Source of the DNA: Photobacterium sp. TY1-4
GTDB lineage: Bacteria; Pseudomonadota; Gammaproteobacteria; Enterobacterales; Vibrionaceae
Assembly (NCBI RefSeq): GCF_025398175.1
Contig: NZ_CP099735.1
Span: 1,674,001 to 1,738,000, forward strand
Reading direction: 5' to 3'
DNA: 64,000 nt
Shown piece after piece: positions 56,268 to 64,000 of the stretch (positions are counted from its first letter, which is position 1; the number at the start of each line of letters is the position of its first letter). The position numbers and the translations under genes were made by a program. The notes below the pieces were generated by a model. That model was not told where the DNA came from. It ran no database searches and was given only the letters and a program-made list of their open reading frames with translations.

Positions 56268-57935
56268 ATGAATTACAATCAGTTATCAGTATTTTTCACT
56301 GTCGCTTTTTTGGCCGGCTGCAATAGCCACGCCACCAGTGAAAGCACCGGGACGCCAATATCAAAGCCAGGTCAAACGCAAGGTGAGTCTTCTGCCCAGA
56401 CAGCTCGCACACTTGCGCTGACACACCAACAGATCAAACATCTTGATGTCTCCACGCTTACTTTCGAAGCGCCGGGTGTTTCCGTTCAAACCGCGGATCA
56501 AGTCAGCCAGATCAAAACCAACTTTGGCCGGGCCTCGGTCGATCCGGCGACGGGCCTGTTTGTGTTTCAGCCCTACGCAGCACAAGTCGCGCTCAAGCAA
56601 GCGGATACCCATCCGGCTTCCCTTCAGGCTTCCGCCCAGCAATATCATTTTGAAATCCGTTATCAAGTGAATGGCGTGGCGTACCAGGTGTCCGGATACG
56701 CGCTGCCTCAGCATCAGCAAGCCGATCAGACGTTCGTGCCGCGTTATCTTAAGGTCGATACCGAAGGACAGGTGCTGAGCCCGGACGAGCAGGTGATGAC
56801 CCTGGCCAAAACGGATTGGTCGTGTGTGCAGGACGCGCAAACCGGCCTGACCTGGCAAACATTGCAGGCCAGTGGCGAGTTTGCGTTTGATTCCAGCTTT
56901 TACTGGGGCGATCGCAGCCAGCACCATCGGGATTTTGCCCAAGCGTCGTGTGGCCTGACCGGCACATGCAATACCGACAGTCTGGTCGCTGCGGCAAATC
57001 AGCAGCAGCTGTGCGGTCAATCGGACTGGCGACTGCCAACCCGAAATGAGTGGAAAACCATCCTGTCCCAGCAGTTCACTGATGAAGCACAGCGACTGTC
57101 GCCGATCGACAGTTTCTATTTTCCTTTTGTGGATGCCAATTATGATGAAGCGTATTGGACCGGCACCTTTGCCCAATATGCGAACGGCCATGATGCCGAT
57201 GCGACACCGGGCGACTGGCAAGGCTCGAATGCGACGGTGGGCGATGCCCATGTGATGTGGATGGGCAGCGATTTTGCGGATGACCGGATGCCGCCGCGCT
57301 CAACCAATGAGCCGCGTCTGGCCATGCTGGTCAGTGGCGCGGTGATTGCTGACGATGCCCAGAACAGCATTGATGAAGTCACGGCTACCCTGAAGCCGGA
57401 AATTAACGCTGCTGGTGATGAAGATACCAAGTGGCAAAACCGCTTCGTCAAAAACGGCGTATCCGGTCAGCCGCTGGTGGATCAGTCGGCTCAAACGTGG
57501 GCGTGTACCACAGATACCTACTTTGCATCGGAAGTGCCAAATACCCAGATCCTCTGGCAGCGGGTGGACAAAGATCTGCCGGGGATGACGTTTGAGCAGG
57601 CCCGCAGCTATGTTGACACCATCAATGCCGCGACTCTGTGTGGCCGCAATGACTGGCGCCTGCCGACGGAAACTGAACTTAAATCGCTTCTGGTGGATAG
57701 TTTTGCATTTGACATGGAAGGGATGTCTTACCGTGCAGGTTACGTGAACACAATCTTTAACGACACCGTGGTTGAAGCGGACAGTTATTACTGGACGCAA
57801 ACCGCAGACGAATACGATCCGGAAACCAAGCATATGGCCGTGGCGTTTCAGTCGGAATGGGCAGAAAGCAGTGGTGAAATGAACAGCTCGCTGTATCGGG
57901 TGCGCCTGATCTCAACCTCGGTGAAGCAGCAATGA
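56268..57935 (+). CDS. Lipoprotein with two DUF1566 (Lcl_C) modules
   Basis: A 555-residue lipoprotein (lipid site Cys18 in FLAGC). Residues about 55-165 look like a cadherin/Ig-like stalk. Two DUF1566 modules follow: one around WSCVQDAQTGLTWQ...CGQSDWRLPTRNEW (Asp253-Pro257), one around WACTTDT...CGRNDWRLPTETEL (Asp462-Pro466). The C-G-x-x-DWRLP motif is the family hallmark; the fold belongs to the C-type lectin/formylglycine-enzyme-like group. The modules are rich in Trp and Tyr. Its last four bases overlap the start of the next gene (ATGA), so the two are translationally coupled. Confidence 0.88.
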   Translation: MNYNQLSVFFTVAFLAGCNSHATSESTGTPISKPGQTQGESSAQTARTLALTHQQIKHLDVSTLTFEAPGVSVQTADQVSQIKTNFGRASVDPATGLFVFQPYAAQVALKQADTHPASLQASAQQYHFEIRYQVNGVAYQVSGYALPQHQQADQTFVPRYLKVDTEGQVLSPDEQVMTLAKTDWSCVQDAQTGLTWQTLQASGEFAFDSSFYWGDRSQHHRDFAQASCGLTGTCNTDSLVAAANQQQLCGQSDWRLPTRNEWKTILSQQFTDEAQRLSPIDSFYFPFVDANYDEAYWTGTFAQYANGHDADATPGDWQGSNATVGDAHVMWMGSDFADDRMPPRSTNEPRLAMLVSGAVIADDAQNSIDEVTATLKPEINAAGDEDTKWQNRFVKNGVSGQPLVDQSAQTWACTTDTYFASEVPNTQILWQRVDKDLPGMTFEQARSYVDTINAATLCGRNDWRLPTETELKSLLVDSFAFDMEGMSYRAGYVNTIFNDTVVEADSYYWTQTADEYDPETKHMAVAFQSEWAESSGEMNSSLYRVRLISTSVKQQ

Positions 57936-60550
57936 ATGGCTCGAACCTGAAATTCAGTGCGGTCGCGCTGGGTGTATCCCTGATGCTCAGTGCCTGTAAC
58001 GGCTCTGAGAGCCAGCCGTCGCCGGCGGTTGGCAGTGAAACGAGTGGGACGCCGCCGACGACAGAAGGCACCCAAACGGTCGCCTTAACGCCGAAAGCGC
58101 AGGTGACGCAAGGAGCGCAGTTCTCTTATCAGTATGCGCTGAAGCCGGGTCAATCCCTGCGGTTGATTGAGCCGCCTAAGCTGGGCGAGGTGACTCTCGC
58201 GGGCGATACGCTCACCTATCAGGCGCCTTCAACCGCCAGCGGGGCAGATGCCTTCCGGCTTGAGTTGGTGGATGCTGATCGGGTCACGGAAATCCGTTGG
58301 TTGATGCGGGTGGATCAGAATCCGCCGCGCTTTACTCAAATCGATCTGCAGGACCCGGCAGCCGCGCCGCACTGGCAGTGCGTCTCGGACGCGGAGACGC
58401 ATCAGGGGATCACCTGGGCAGTACCGACAGCGCCGTCGCAGGAAACCTACGCCTGGCAGGATTGGGTAGCGACGCTGCCGAATTTAGCCGCGCAGTGCTT
58501 TCTGAGTGACAGTGGTTTTTTGGGTGACAGCGCGTGTAATACCGCGGCGTTGATCGACTATGCCAACGCGCAGCAGTGGTGCGGCAAGGACGACTGGCGG
58601 CTACCGTTCGGCTATGAAATGAAAAACCTGGTGAGCGAGCAGGACTATGCGCTGGATCGCAACCAGGCCGCGATTGATCCGTATTTCTTCCCGCAGGTTG
58701 GCTTTGAATCGTACTGGCTGGCAGAAGATGCCAGTGAGCAGCAAGTCGATAACCTGGCGTATCGCCAAAGTTTCGGGGCGAACCGACACGCGGTGGCGGC
58801 CCAGAATAAGCGCAAACCGGCCTCGGTGATGCTGGTCAGCGGCGAGTACCGTGATCCGACGCTGCCGAGTCAGCAAGTTGAGCCGCAGCCGGAAGCGGAG
58901 AGCTTTATCCGCCTCAATGCACACGGGCAGCCGTTGGCACGGGAGGCGCAGCAGGACAACTACGCGCAGACGCCGTGGCGCTGTCTGGACGATATGCGCG
59001 GACTGGTGCGGGATAACCTGTTTCTGCGCGACGGCCGTTTCTCATATGTTTACTGGCTGACGCCGAACCCTGACGACGTGACGCACACTGCCAACACCTT
59101 CGTCGCGGATACTGACGTTGCTCAGTGTGATCAGGACACCTGTACCCTGGACGGGTTGTTACAGCAACTCAATGATGCCAACACCTGCGGCCGTACCGAC
59201 TGGCGGGTGCCGACCGCGGAAGAGCTGGCGATGTTGCTGCATCAGGAGGTTGCCGGTGGTGATTACTCGCTGCTTTATCAGGCGTCTCTGAATCACCCTA
59301 AGGCCGGGAATTACTGGGTCCGGACATCATCCGGGTTCGGGACGCTGGCATTGCCGTCCGTTTCCGGCTTGACGCCGGCTCCGGCTCAACCGGGCCAGCA
59401 GGCGCGGGTGCTGCTGATGGCGACGGAGTTTGAGCCACGGGCCACCGAAGATCCGCGCTCGCTCAACAATCATGGTCAGCCGAACATGACCCGGCTGCGT
59501 CAGGACTATGCGACGTCCCCGGCGAACTGGCCAGCGCCGTTTGTTGATGATATCGCACAGCATCAAACCATGGGGTTGATGCCCAAACCTGAGTTTCCGC
59601 ATACCAACCCGTATCAGGCCGACAAGGTCGAGCTGGGTCGGCAACTGTTCTTCGACACGTTTTTGTCACGGGCCGGAGATGTGTCCTGCGCCAGCTGTCA
59701 TGATCCGCAAAAAGGCTGGACCGATCAGCGCGAAGTTTCTATCGGTCATGATCTCCAGCGGGGCAAACGGAATGCGCCGACCATCGTCAACAGCGCCTTT
59801 TTGCCGGTCCTGTTCTGGGATGGCCGTGCGCTGGATCTGGAGCAGCAAGCGCTGATGCCGATCCAGGATCCGCTGGAAATGGCTGAGTCGCTGCCGCATT
59901 TGGTCGAGCGGTTGAATGCGCACCCGACGTATCCGGCATCATTTGAAGCGGTGTTTCGTCAGGGGCCGATCACGGCCGAGCAGCTCGGCATGGCCCTGGC
60001 GACCTTCCAGCGCACCATTGTGAGTCAGGAAAGCCGGTTTGACCGATTCCTGGCCCAGGCCCCGACGGGAGAAACCAGCGCGCTGACCGATCAGGAATTG
60101 TGGGGGCTGGATGTTTACCGCCGCAACGGGCGCTGCGTGAACTGTCACATGGGACCGGAGCTGACCAACCATGCCTTTGAAAATGTCGGCCTGACGTATT
60201 ATCAGGCGTTCTTTGAAGATCTCGGCCAGTTCAACGTTGATGGCAACAGTGACAGTGTCGGGAAGTTCAAAACGCCGTCACTACGTGATGTGATGAATAC
60301 CGGGCCGTGGTTCCATAACGGGTTGGTGCATACCATGGACGGGGTGATCTCCATGTACTCGGAAGGCATGGCCAGTAATGCACCGTTTGGCTGGAGCAAG
60401 TACGATCCGAACTATCCGAAGCTGTCTGAGAAAATCCGGCCGCTCAATCTGACCCAGCAGGAAGCGCAGGCCCTGAAAGCCTTCATGCAGGCAATCACCG
60501 CCGACAGTCCGCAGCACTCTGCCACGGCCGAGCAGCTCGGACAGCACTAA
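57932..60550 (+). CDS. DUF1566 x2 - di-heme cytochrome c peroxidase/MauG fusion lipoprotein
   Basis: An 872-residue lipoprotein (lipid site Cys22 in LSAC). Order: Ig/cadherin-like region (about 50-128), DUF1566 module 1 (hallmark CGKDDWRLP, Asp221-Pro225), DUF1566 module 2 (CGRTDWRVP, Asp423-Pro427), then from about 545 a full di-heme peroxidase domain. Heme sites are CASCH (Cys586, Cys589, His590) and CVNCH (Cys735, Cys738, His739), 149 residues apart as in BCCP/MauG. Family segments ELGRQLFFDTFLS, NAPTIVNSAF, FWDGRALDLEQQA, ALATFQRTIVSQESRFD, and FKTPSLRDVMNTGPWFHNG are all present. Whether it is a peroxidase or a MauG-like modifier of Trp/Tyr cannot be told from sequence alone. Coupled to the preceding gene. 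Confidence 0.92.
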   Translation: MNGSNLKFSAVALGVSLMLSACNGSESQPSPAVGSETSGTPPTTEGTQTVALTPKAQVTQGAQFSYQYALKPGQSLRLIEPPKLGEVTLAGDTLTYQAPSTASGADAFRLELVDADRVTEIRWLMRVDQNPPRFTQIDLQDPAAAPHWQCVSDAETHQGITWAVPTAPSQETYAWQDWVATLPNLAAQCFLSDSGFLGDSACNTAALIDYANAQQWCGKDDWRLPFGYEMKNLVSEQDYALDRNQAAIDPYFFPQVGFESYWLAEDASEQQVDNLAYRQSFGANRHAVAAQNKRKPASVMLVSGEYRDPTLPSQQVEPQPEAESFIRLNAHGQPLAREAQQDNYAQTPWRCLDDMRGLVRDNLFLRDGRFSYVYWLTPNPDDVTHTANTFVADTDVAQCDQDTCTLDGLLQQLNDANTCGRTDWRVPTAEELAMLLHQEVAGGDYSLLYQASLNHPKAGNYWVRTSSGFGTLALPSVSGLTPAPAQPGQQARVLLMATEFEPRATEDPRSLNNHGQPNMTRLRQDYATSPANWPAPFVDDIAQHQTMGLMPKPEFPHTNPYQADKVELGRQLFFDTFLSRAGDVSCASCHDPQKGWTDQREVSIGHDLQRGKRNAPTIVNSAFLPVLFWDGRALDLEQQALMPIQDPLEMAESLPHLVERLNAHPTYPASFEAVFRQGPITAEQLGMALATFQRTIVSQESRFDRFLAQAPTGETSALTDQELWGLDVYRRNGRCVNCHMGPELTNHAFENVGLTYYQAFFEDLGQFNVDGNSDSVGKFKTPSLRDVMNTGPWFHNGLVHTMDGVISMYSEGMASNAPFGWSKYDPNYPKLSEKIRPLNLTQQEAQALKAFMQAITADSPQHSATAEQLGQH

Positions 60551-60588
60551 AGCGCTACGCATTCCATGACGGAATCACCCAAGCCAAA

Positions 60589-60615
60589 AGCAGCTCAACA
60601 GGAGCTGCTTTTTTT
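60589..60615 (+). terminator. Terminator after the peroxidase fusion gene
   Basis: 8-bp perfect stem AGCAGCTC/GAGCTGCT with a 5-base loop and seven T residues, 38 bases past the stop. Confidence 0.92.
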
Positions 60616-60840
60616 CGTTTTGGCTCCGGTATGAGGGAGTGTGGCTTCCGGCACAATTGCGCAGCCAACTTTGCCGGCATGCCCGGTAGGATTTCGGACT
60701 TTTTACTTATCTTTCAATGCACTATTTTCTGTTCGACCGCTTATTGTCGCTTTAGTCATTATGCCATGAGTTAAACTCATTCGCTTCAGGATCGAAATGT
60801 TACAAAAATGTTCCCCATGGTGAACAACAGGTAACAAGGA

Positions 60841-62436
60841 ATGTCTATGAAGAATCTCAGAACACTGACGTTTTACCCTGCATTTGTCTGCATGCTGATT
60901 ACGGTGTATTTCACGGTGCAGGATAAAGCGTTTTTTATTGAAACAACATCGGCGATCAATAACCTGATCATCGACGATCTGTCGTGGCTTTTTTCGCTCT
61001 CGGCGGTATTGGCGGTGATGCTGGTGGTGTATGTGTTTTTTGCACCGATCAGCCGGGTCAAAATCGGCGGTGAAGAAGCCACGCCAATCCTCTCGCCGTT
61101 TAAGTGGTTTGCTGTGTCGCTGACCACCGTCATTGCGATGGGGATCCTGTTCTGGTCGGTGGCTGAGCCGATTGTGCACTACTACAATCCGCCGGAGTTT
61201 TTAAATATCGAACCCCACTCTGCGGCCGCAGTGCGGTTCTCCATGTCGACCATTTTCGTACACTGGACGATCACCCCTTACTGTATCTATACCGTTTCCA
61301 GTCTGGTGTTTGCGTTGGCGCTGTACAACCTCAAGATGAAGTTTTCCATCGGCTCTATGCTGCGCCCGTTTGTCGGCAAACTGATCGACGGACCGGTCGG
61401 TGATGCCATTGACGGCCTGGCACTGTTCGCCGTGGTGATGGGGATGTCTGCGACGCTCACATCCGGGATCCTGGTGATCGGCGACGGTCTGACCGGTACC
61501 CTGGGGCTGGCCACGTCTCCGGTGATGTACGGGATGATCGCGCTGGTGATCATCGGTACGGCGCTGTTCTCAGCCTCGACCGGCCTGCATCGCGGGATCC
61601 AGATCCTCTCGCGCATTAATACCTGGTTTTACTTTGGGGCGATTGCATTCATCTTCCTGCTCGGCCCGACCAGCTACATTCTGTCACTGGGCGTGGAAAC
61701 CTTCGGGATTTACCTGTCAGAGTTCTTCCAGCGCAACATGGTGACCGGGGCTTCCGGTCACTCCCAATGGCCGGGCTGGTGGACGGTAGCGTTCTTTGCT
61801 AGCTGGTTTGCCTGGGCACCGCTGACCTCATTGTTCCTGGGCAAAATTGCCCGCGGCTACACGGTGCGTCAGTTCATCATCGTCAATGTCATCCTGCCGT
61901 GTCTGTTCGGGTTCTTCTGGTTCAGTACCTTCAGCGGCACCTCGATTTACCTCGATGATTTATTGGGTGGCGAGCTGTACCGCGCGTACCAGGAAACCGG
62001 ATTTGCTTCCGTCATTTACGTGCTGTTTGACCAGTTCCCGCTGTCCTCGGTTGTCAGCACCCTGTTTGTCCTGGTCTGTTTCATTACCTTCATTACGGCG
62101 GCGGACTCCAACACCGATGCCATTGGCGGCCTGTGCACGGAAGGCACCGATGCCGAGCACCTGACATCGCCGCTGTGGATCAAAGCGTTCTGGGGCCTGT
62201 CGATTGCGTTCGTTGCCTGGATCAGTGCCAGTTACATCGGCGTCGATGCCGTGAAAATGCTGTTCAACCTGGCCGGCCTGCCCGGGATGCTGATTGTGAT
62301 TGGCGCCGGACTGTCACTCATCAAATTGATTTCTATGGTTAAGGTTGTCGACGGGAAAGCGATCCTCGAGCCCGCAACAGAGCCCGACACGGCGACCAAC
62401 GTCACGCGAAACATCGCTTCATTATTTGGTAAATAA
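60841..62436 (+). CDS. BCCT-family betaine/choline/carnitine (or DMSP) transporter
   Basis: A 531-residue, 12-helix transporter. The BCCT signature region is recognisable in GHSQWPGWWTVAFFASWFAWAPLTSLFLGKIARGYTVRQFI, with the Trp cluster that binds quaternary amines, and MGILFWSVAEPIVHYYNPP near helix 3. The N-terminal tail is short and there is no long osmosensing C-terminal tail, which suits a nutrient uptake system more than an osmoregulated one. Followed after 12 bases by the aldo/keto reductase gene, so they form an operon. Confidence 0.93.
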   Translation: MSMKNLRTLTFYPAFVCMLITVYFTVQDKAFFIETTSAINNLIIDDLSWLFSLSAVLAVMLVVYVFFAPISRVKIGGEEATPILSPFKWFAVSLTTVIAMGILFWSVAEPIVHYYNPPEFLNIEPHSAAAVRFSMSTIFVHWTITPYCIYTVSSLVFALALYNLKMKFSIGSMLRPFVGKLIDGPVGDAIDGLALFAVVMGMSATLTSGILVIGDGLTGTLGLATSPVMYGMIALVIIGTALFSASTGLHRGIQILSRINTWFYFGAIAFIFLLGPTSYILSLGVETFGIYLSEFFQRNMVTGASGHSQWPGWWTVAFFASWFAWAPLTSLFLGKIARGYTVRQFIIVNVILPCLFGFFWFSTFSGTSIYLDDLLGGELYRAYQETGFASVIYVLFDQFPLSSVVSTLFVLVCFITFITAADSNTDAIGGLCTEGTDAEHLTSPLWIKAFWGLSIAFVAWISASYIGVDAVKMLFNLAGLPGMLIVIGAGLSLIKLISMVKVVDGKAILEPATEPDTATNVTRNIASLFGK

Positions 62437-62448
62437 CAAGGATTTCAC

Positions 62449-63465
62449 ATGGAATACGTACAACTTGGACAATCAGGGCTTCGCGTCTCCCGCCTGTGCC
62501 TGGGCACCATGAACATGGGATCGAAAGCGTGGAAACCTTGGATCTTCGATGAAAAAGAAAGTGAGCCGATTATCCGTCATGCGCTGGATCACGGGGTGAA
62601 CTTCATCGACCTGGCGGATTTCTACTCCACAGGGGCGGGGGAAGAGGTGGTGTGTAATGTGCTGAACCGGATTGGCCAGCGTGACCGCATGATCATTACC
62701 ACCAAAGTCGGTTATGCTATGAATGATGATGTGAATGGCTACGGTCACTCACGTAAGCACATCATGGACTCGATTGACGCGTCGCTCAAGCGGATGAACA
62801 TGGATTATGTCGATATCTACATGCTGCACTACTTTGATACATCGACGCCGATTGAAGAGACCATGGGCGCACTGAACGATATTGTTCGCAGCGGAAAAGC
62901 GCGCTATATCGGGGTATCAACCATGTACACCTGGCAGCTGGCGAAAATCCTCCAGGTGTGTGAGCGCAATGGCTGGGCGAAGCCGATTAACATGCAGTTG
63001 CAGCTCAACTGTGCTTACCGGGAAGAAGAGCGGGAAATGATCCCATTCTGTATGGATCAGGGAATCGGGGTGTCCGTGTTTAGCCCGTTGGCGCGCGGTA
63101 TTCTGACCAATGATTTGCAATCGACCCGCAATCAGACCGACTTCTTTACCACTGAAATGTACAACGACAAAGTCTCGTTTGAGATTGCCCAGTCAGTGGC
63201 CCGAGTGGCAGAGCACCGGGGCTGCACGCCGGCGCAGATTGCGCAGGCCTGGGTGCTGTCCAAACCTCAGGTCTCTTCCATGCTGGTGGGGGCGGATACC
63301 CAAGCCCAGTTCGACAGTGCGCTGGCCGCGCTGGAAACCAGACTGACTGAGGAAGAGCTGTATGAGCTGGATCGCAACTACACTCCGTGTGATCTGATTA
63401 ATGATTACACGGCCGGGAAACGGATCCCACGCGACCCGCGTCCGGCAAAAGGTCTGTTTGCTTAA
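62449..63465 (+). CDS. Aldo/keto reductase
   Basis: A 338-residue aldo/keto reductase. The catalytic set is present: Asp (FIDLADFY), Tyr (DFYSTGAGEE), Lys (IITTKVGY) and His (YMLHYFD). The C-terminal NADP-binding part has SPLARGILT and the SSMLVGADTQAQF segment. It resembles the large L-GAP-reductase/Tas-like group (LGQSGLRVSRLCLGTMNMGS). Close spacing to the BCCT gene suggests it works on a breakdown product of the imported compound, for example an aldehyde. An AAGGA ribosome site precedes it. Confidence 0.92.
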   Translation: MEYVQLGQSGLRVSRLCLGTMNMGSKAWKPWIFDEKESEPIIRHALDHGVNFIDLADFYSTGAGEEVVCNVLNRIGQRDRMIITTKVGYAMNDDVNGYGHSRKHIMDSIDASLKRMNMDYVDIYMLHYFDTSTPIEETMGALNDIVRSGKARYIGVSTMYTWQLAKILQVCERNGWAKPINMQLQLNCAYREEEREMIPFCMDQGIGVSVFSPLARGILTNDLQSTRNQTDFFTTEMYNDKVSFEIAQSVARVAEHRGCTPAQIAQAWVLSKPQVSSMLVGADTQAQFDSALAALETRLTEEELYELDRNYTPCDLINDYTAGKRIPRDPRPAKGLFA

Positions 63466-63834
63466 GCCCCGCTTGGATAGTGATTACAGAGTTACCCTCT
63501 CTTTTGCCCCGGTTTCGCCGGGGCTTTTTTCGTTTCAGGATCCGCTCTGCGAGCCCGTTTCATCCACCGCCCTGGTGAGCTGCCGATAATTTACGAAATT
63601 GTTGGTTTTTTGTTTTGATTTGGCTTGTTAAAACGCTCAGCCCGAAAGTGACGGCCATCACCTTTTGTTCAAGTTTCCTGTCAGTACCTCCCCATATTGC
63701 CTGCGTTTTTACGTGAGTTCATGCGAACGATGACTTTAGCTGATTAGCCCATGAGAATTTATGAGTGTCTGGTTTGTTACATATCAATAACAATTGATGT
63801 CACTAACAAACAGCAAACATAACAAGGACAAGTG
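63466..63834. other. 369-base intergenic region with terminator
   Basis: Apart from the terminator at 63506-63530 there is an AT-rich promoter-like stretch before the last gene. No operator was identified. Confidence 0.5.
63506..63530 (+). terminator. Terminator after the aldo/keto reductase gene
   Basis: 7-bp perfect stem GCCCCGG/CCGGGGC with a 5-base loop and six T residues. Confidence 0.93.
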
Positions 63835-64000
63835 ATGACAATGTTAGAGACAAAATTCAGCAGTTCGAACCGTAAAATTGACCCGTCCAGACGACGCGCG
63901 ACGCAGTTTAAGCCGGACGGTTCAGCCAATGATAATGACCGCGTCGAAATTGGTCCGACGGATTTGGCTTTTGCCGAATGGGAGGCGTTAGGCCTGACCC
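63835..64000 (+). CDS. dddP: M24-family protein resembling DMSP lyase DddP, N-terminal part (3' end outside window)
   Basis: Only the first 55 residues are in the window: MTMLETKFSSSNRKIDPSRR-type start followed by TQFKPDGSANDNDRVEIG and PTDLAFAEWEALGLT. As I recall the DddP family, an M24-peptidase-fold enzyme that cleaves dimethylsulfoniopropionate to DMS and acrylate, its members begin with RKIDPSRG...NDNDRVEIGPT..AF.EW...GL, which matches closely. AAGGA six bases upstream supports the ATG at 63835; an ATG at 63841 is an alternative. The catalytic metal residues lie beyond the window, so the call is provisional. Confidence 0.55.
   Translation, partial: MTMLETKFSSSNRKIDPSRRRATQFKPDGSANDNDRVEIGPTDLAFAEWEALGLT

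Noticed and set aside
56361..57251. 296-codon minus-strand frame opposite the DUF1566 lipoprotein
   Set aside because: Shadow frame; the plus strand carries the clear DUF1566 motifs and a lipobox.

Overview
The window reads as chromosomal DNA of a marine gammaproteobacterium, most likely a member of the Vibrionaceae (Photobacterium, Enterovibrio or Vibrio type). The grounds are the gene content: a betIBA-proXWV choline/glycine betaine locus in the Vibrio order, a DUF3316 protein, a Vibrio-type HMG-CoA reductase, a Vibrio proteolyticus-type leucyl aminopeptidase, a VF530 protein, and a short inverted-repeat element that I recall from Vibrionaceae and Shewanella. It looks like an accessory-rich part of a chromosome, possibly chromosome 2. 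No rRNA, tRNA, CRISPR array or prophage was seen.

Layout. 1-5.7 kb: the end of a YjbH-type exopolysaccharide protein, a DUF3187 outer-membrane protein, a secreted protein with a C39/papain-like Cys-His-Asp pattern, and an unrecognised lipoprotein. 5.8-11.8 kb: DUF3179 membrane protein, LysR regulator, glutathionylspermidine-synthase-like ligase, and a three-gene stress module (LON-like protein, ECF sigma factor, ChrR anti-sigma) resembling the singlet-oxygen response. 12.3-18.8 kb: a TetR regulator divergent from a metallo-beta-lactamase-fold lipoprotein with two matching palindromic operators, an ArsC/LMW-phosphatase protein, an EAL protein, and small enzymes. 18.8-29.7 kb: Dcu transporter, Lon-type protease, HMG-CoA reductase, M28 aminopeptidase, phage-type repressor, YdhF reductase, tandem Usp protein and DUF3316.

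30.4-37.7 kb is the osmoprotection operon: BetI controls choline oxidation by BetA and BetB, and ProXWV imports choline or betaine. 37.8-47.3 kb carries regulator/target pairs: YbfB-type MFS with LysR, GlxA-type AraC with isochorismatase-type hydrolase, and an MFS-AhpD-membrane-SCO operon with a divergent LysR. Each of the two LysR intergenic regions contains a perfect short palindrome. 47.3-48.1 kb is a MITE-like element followed by a Phd/ParE toxin-antitoxin pair.

48.1-54.9 kb: VF530 protein, a membrane-anchored metzincin-like protease, a TlpA thioredoxin with a His-rich, CxCC-containing beta-propeller lipoprotein, an HBM-domain chemoreceptor, and an intact IS1595-family element. 55.2-60.6 kb: a family-3 solute-binding protein divergent from a translationally coupled pair of lipoproteins. 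The first has two DUF1566 modules. The second fuses two DUF1566 modules to a complete di-heme cytochrome c peroxidase/MauG domain. This pair is the best candidate here for an undescribed system. 60.8-64 kb: a BCCT transporter, an aldo/keto reductase, and the start of an M24-family gene whose first 55 residues resemble the DMSP lyase DddP, suggesting a DMSP/betaine uptake and breakdown cluster that runs off the window.
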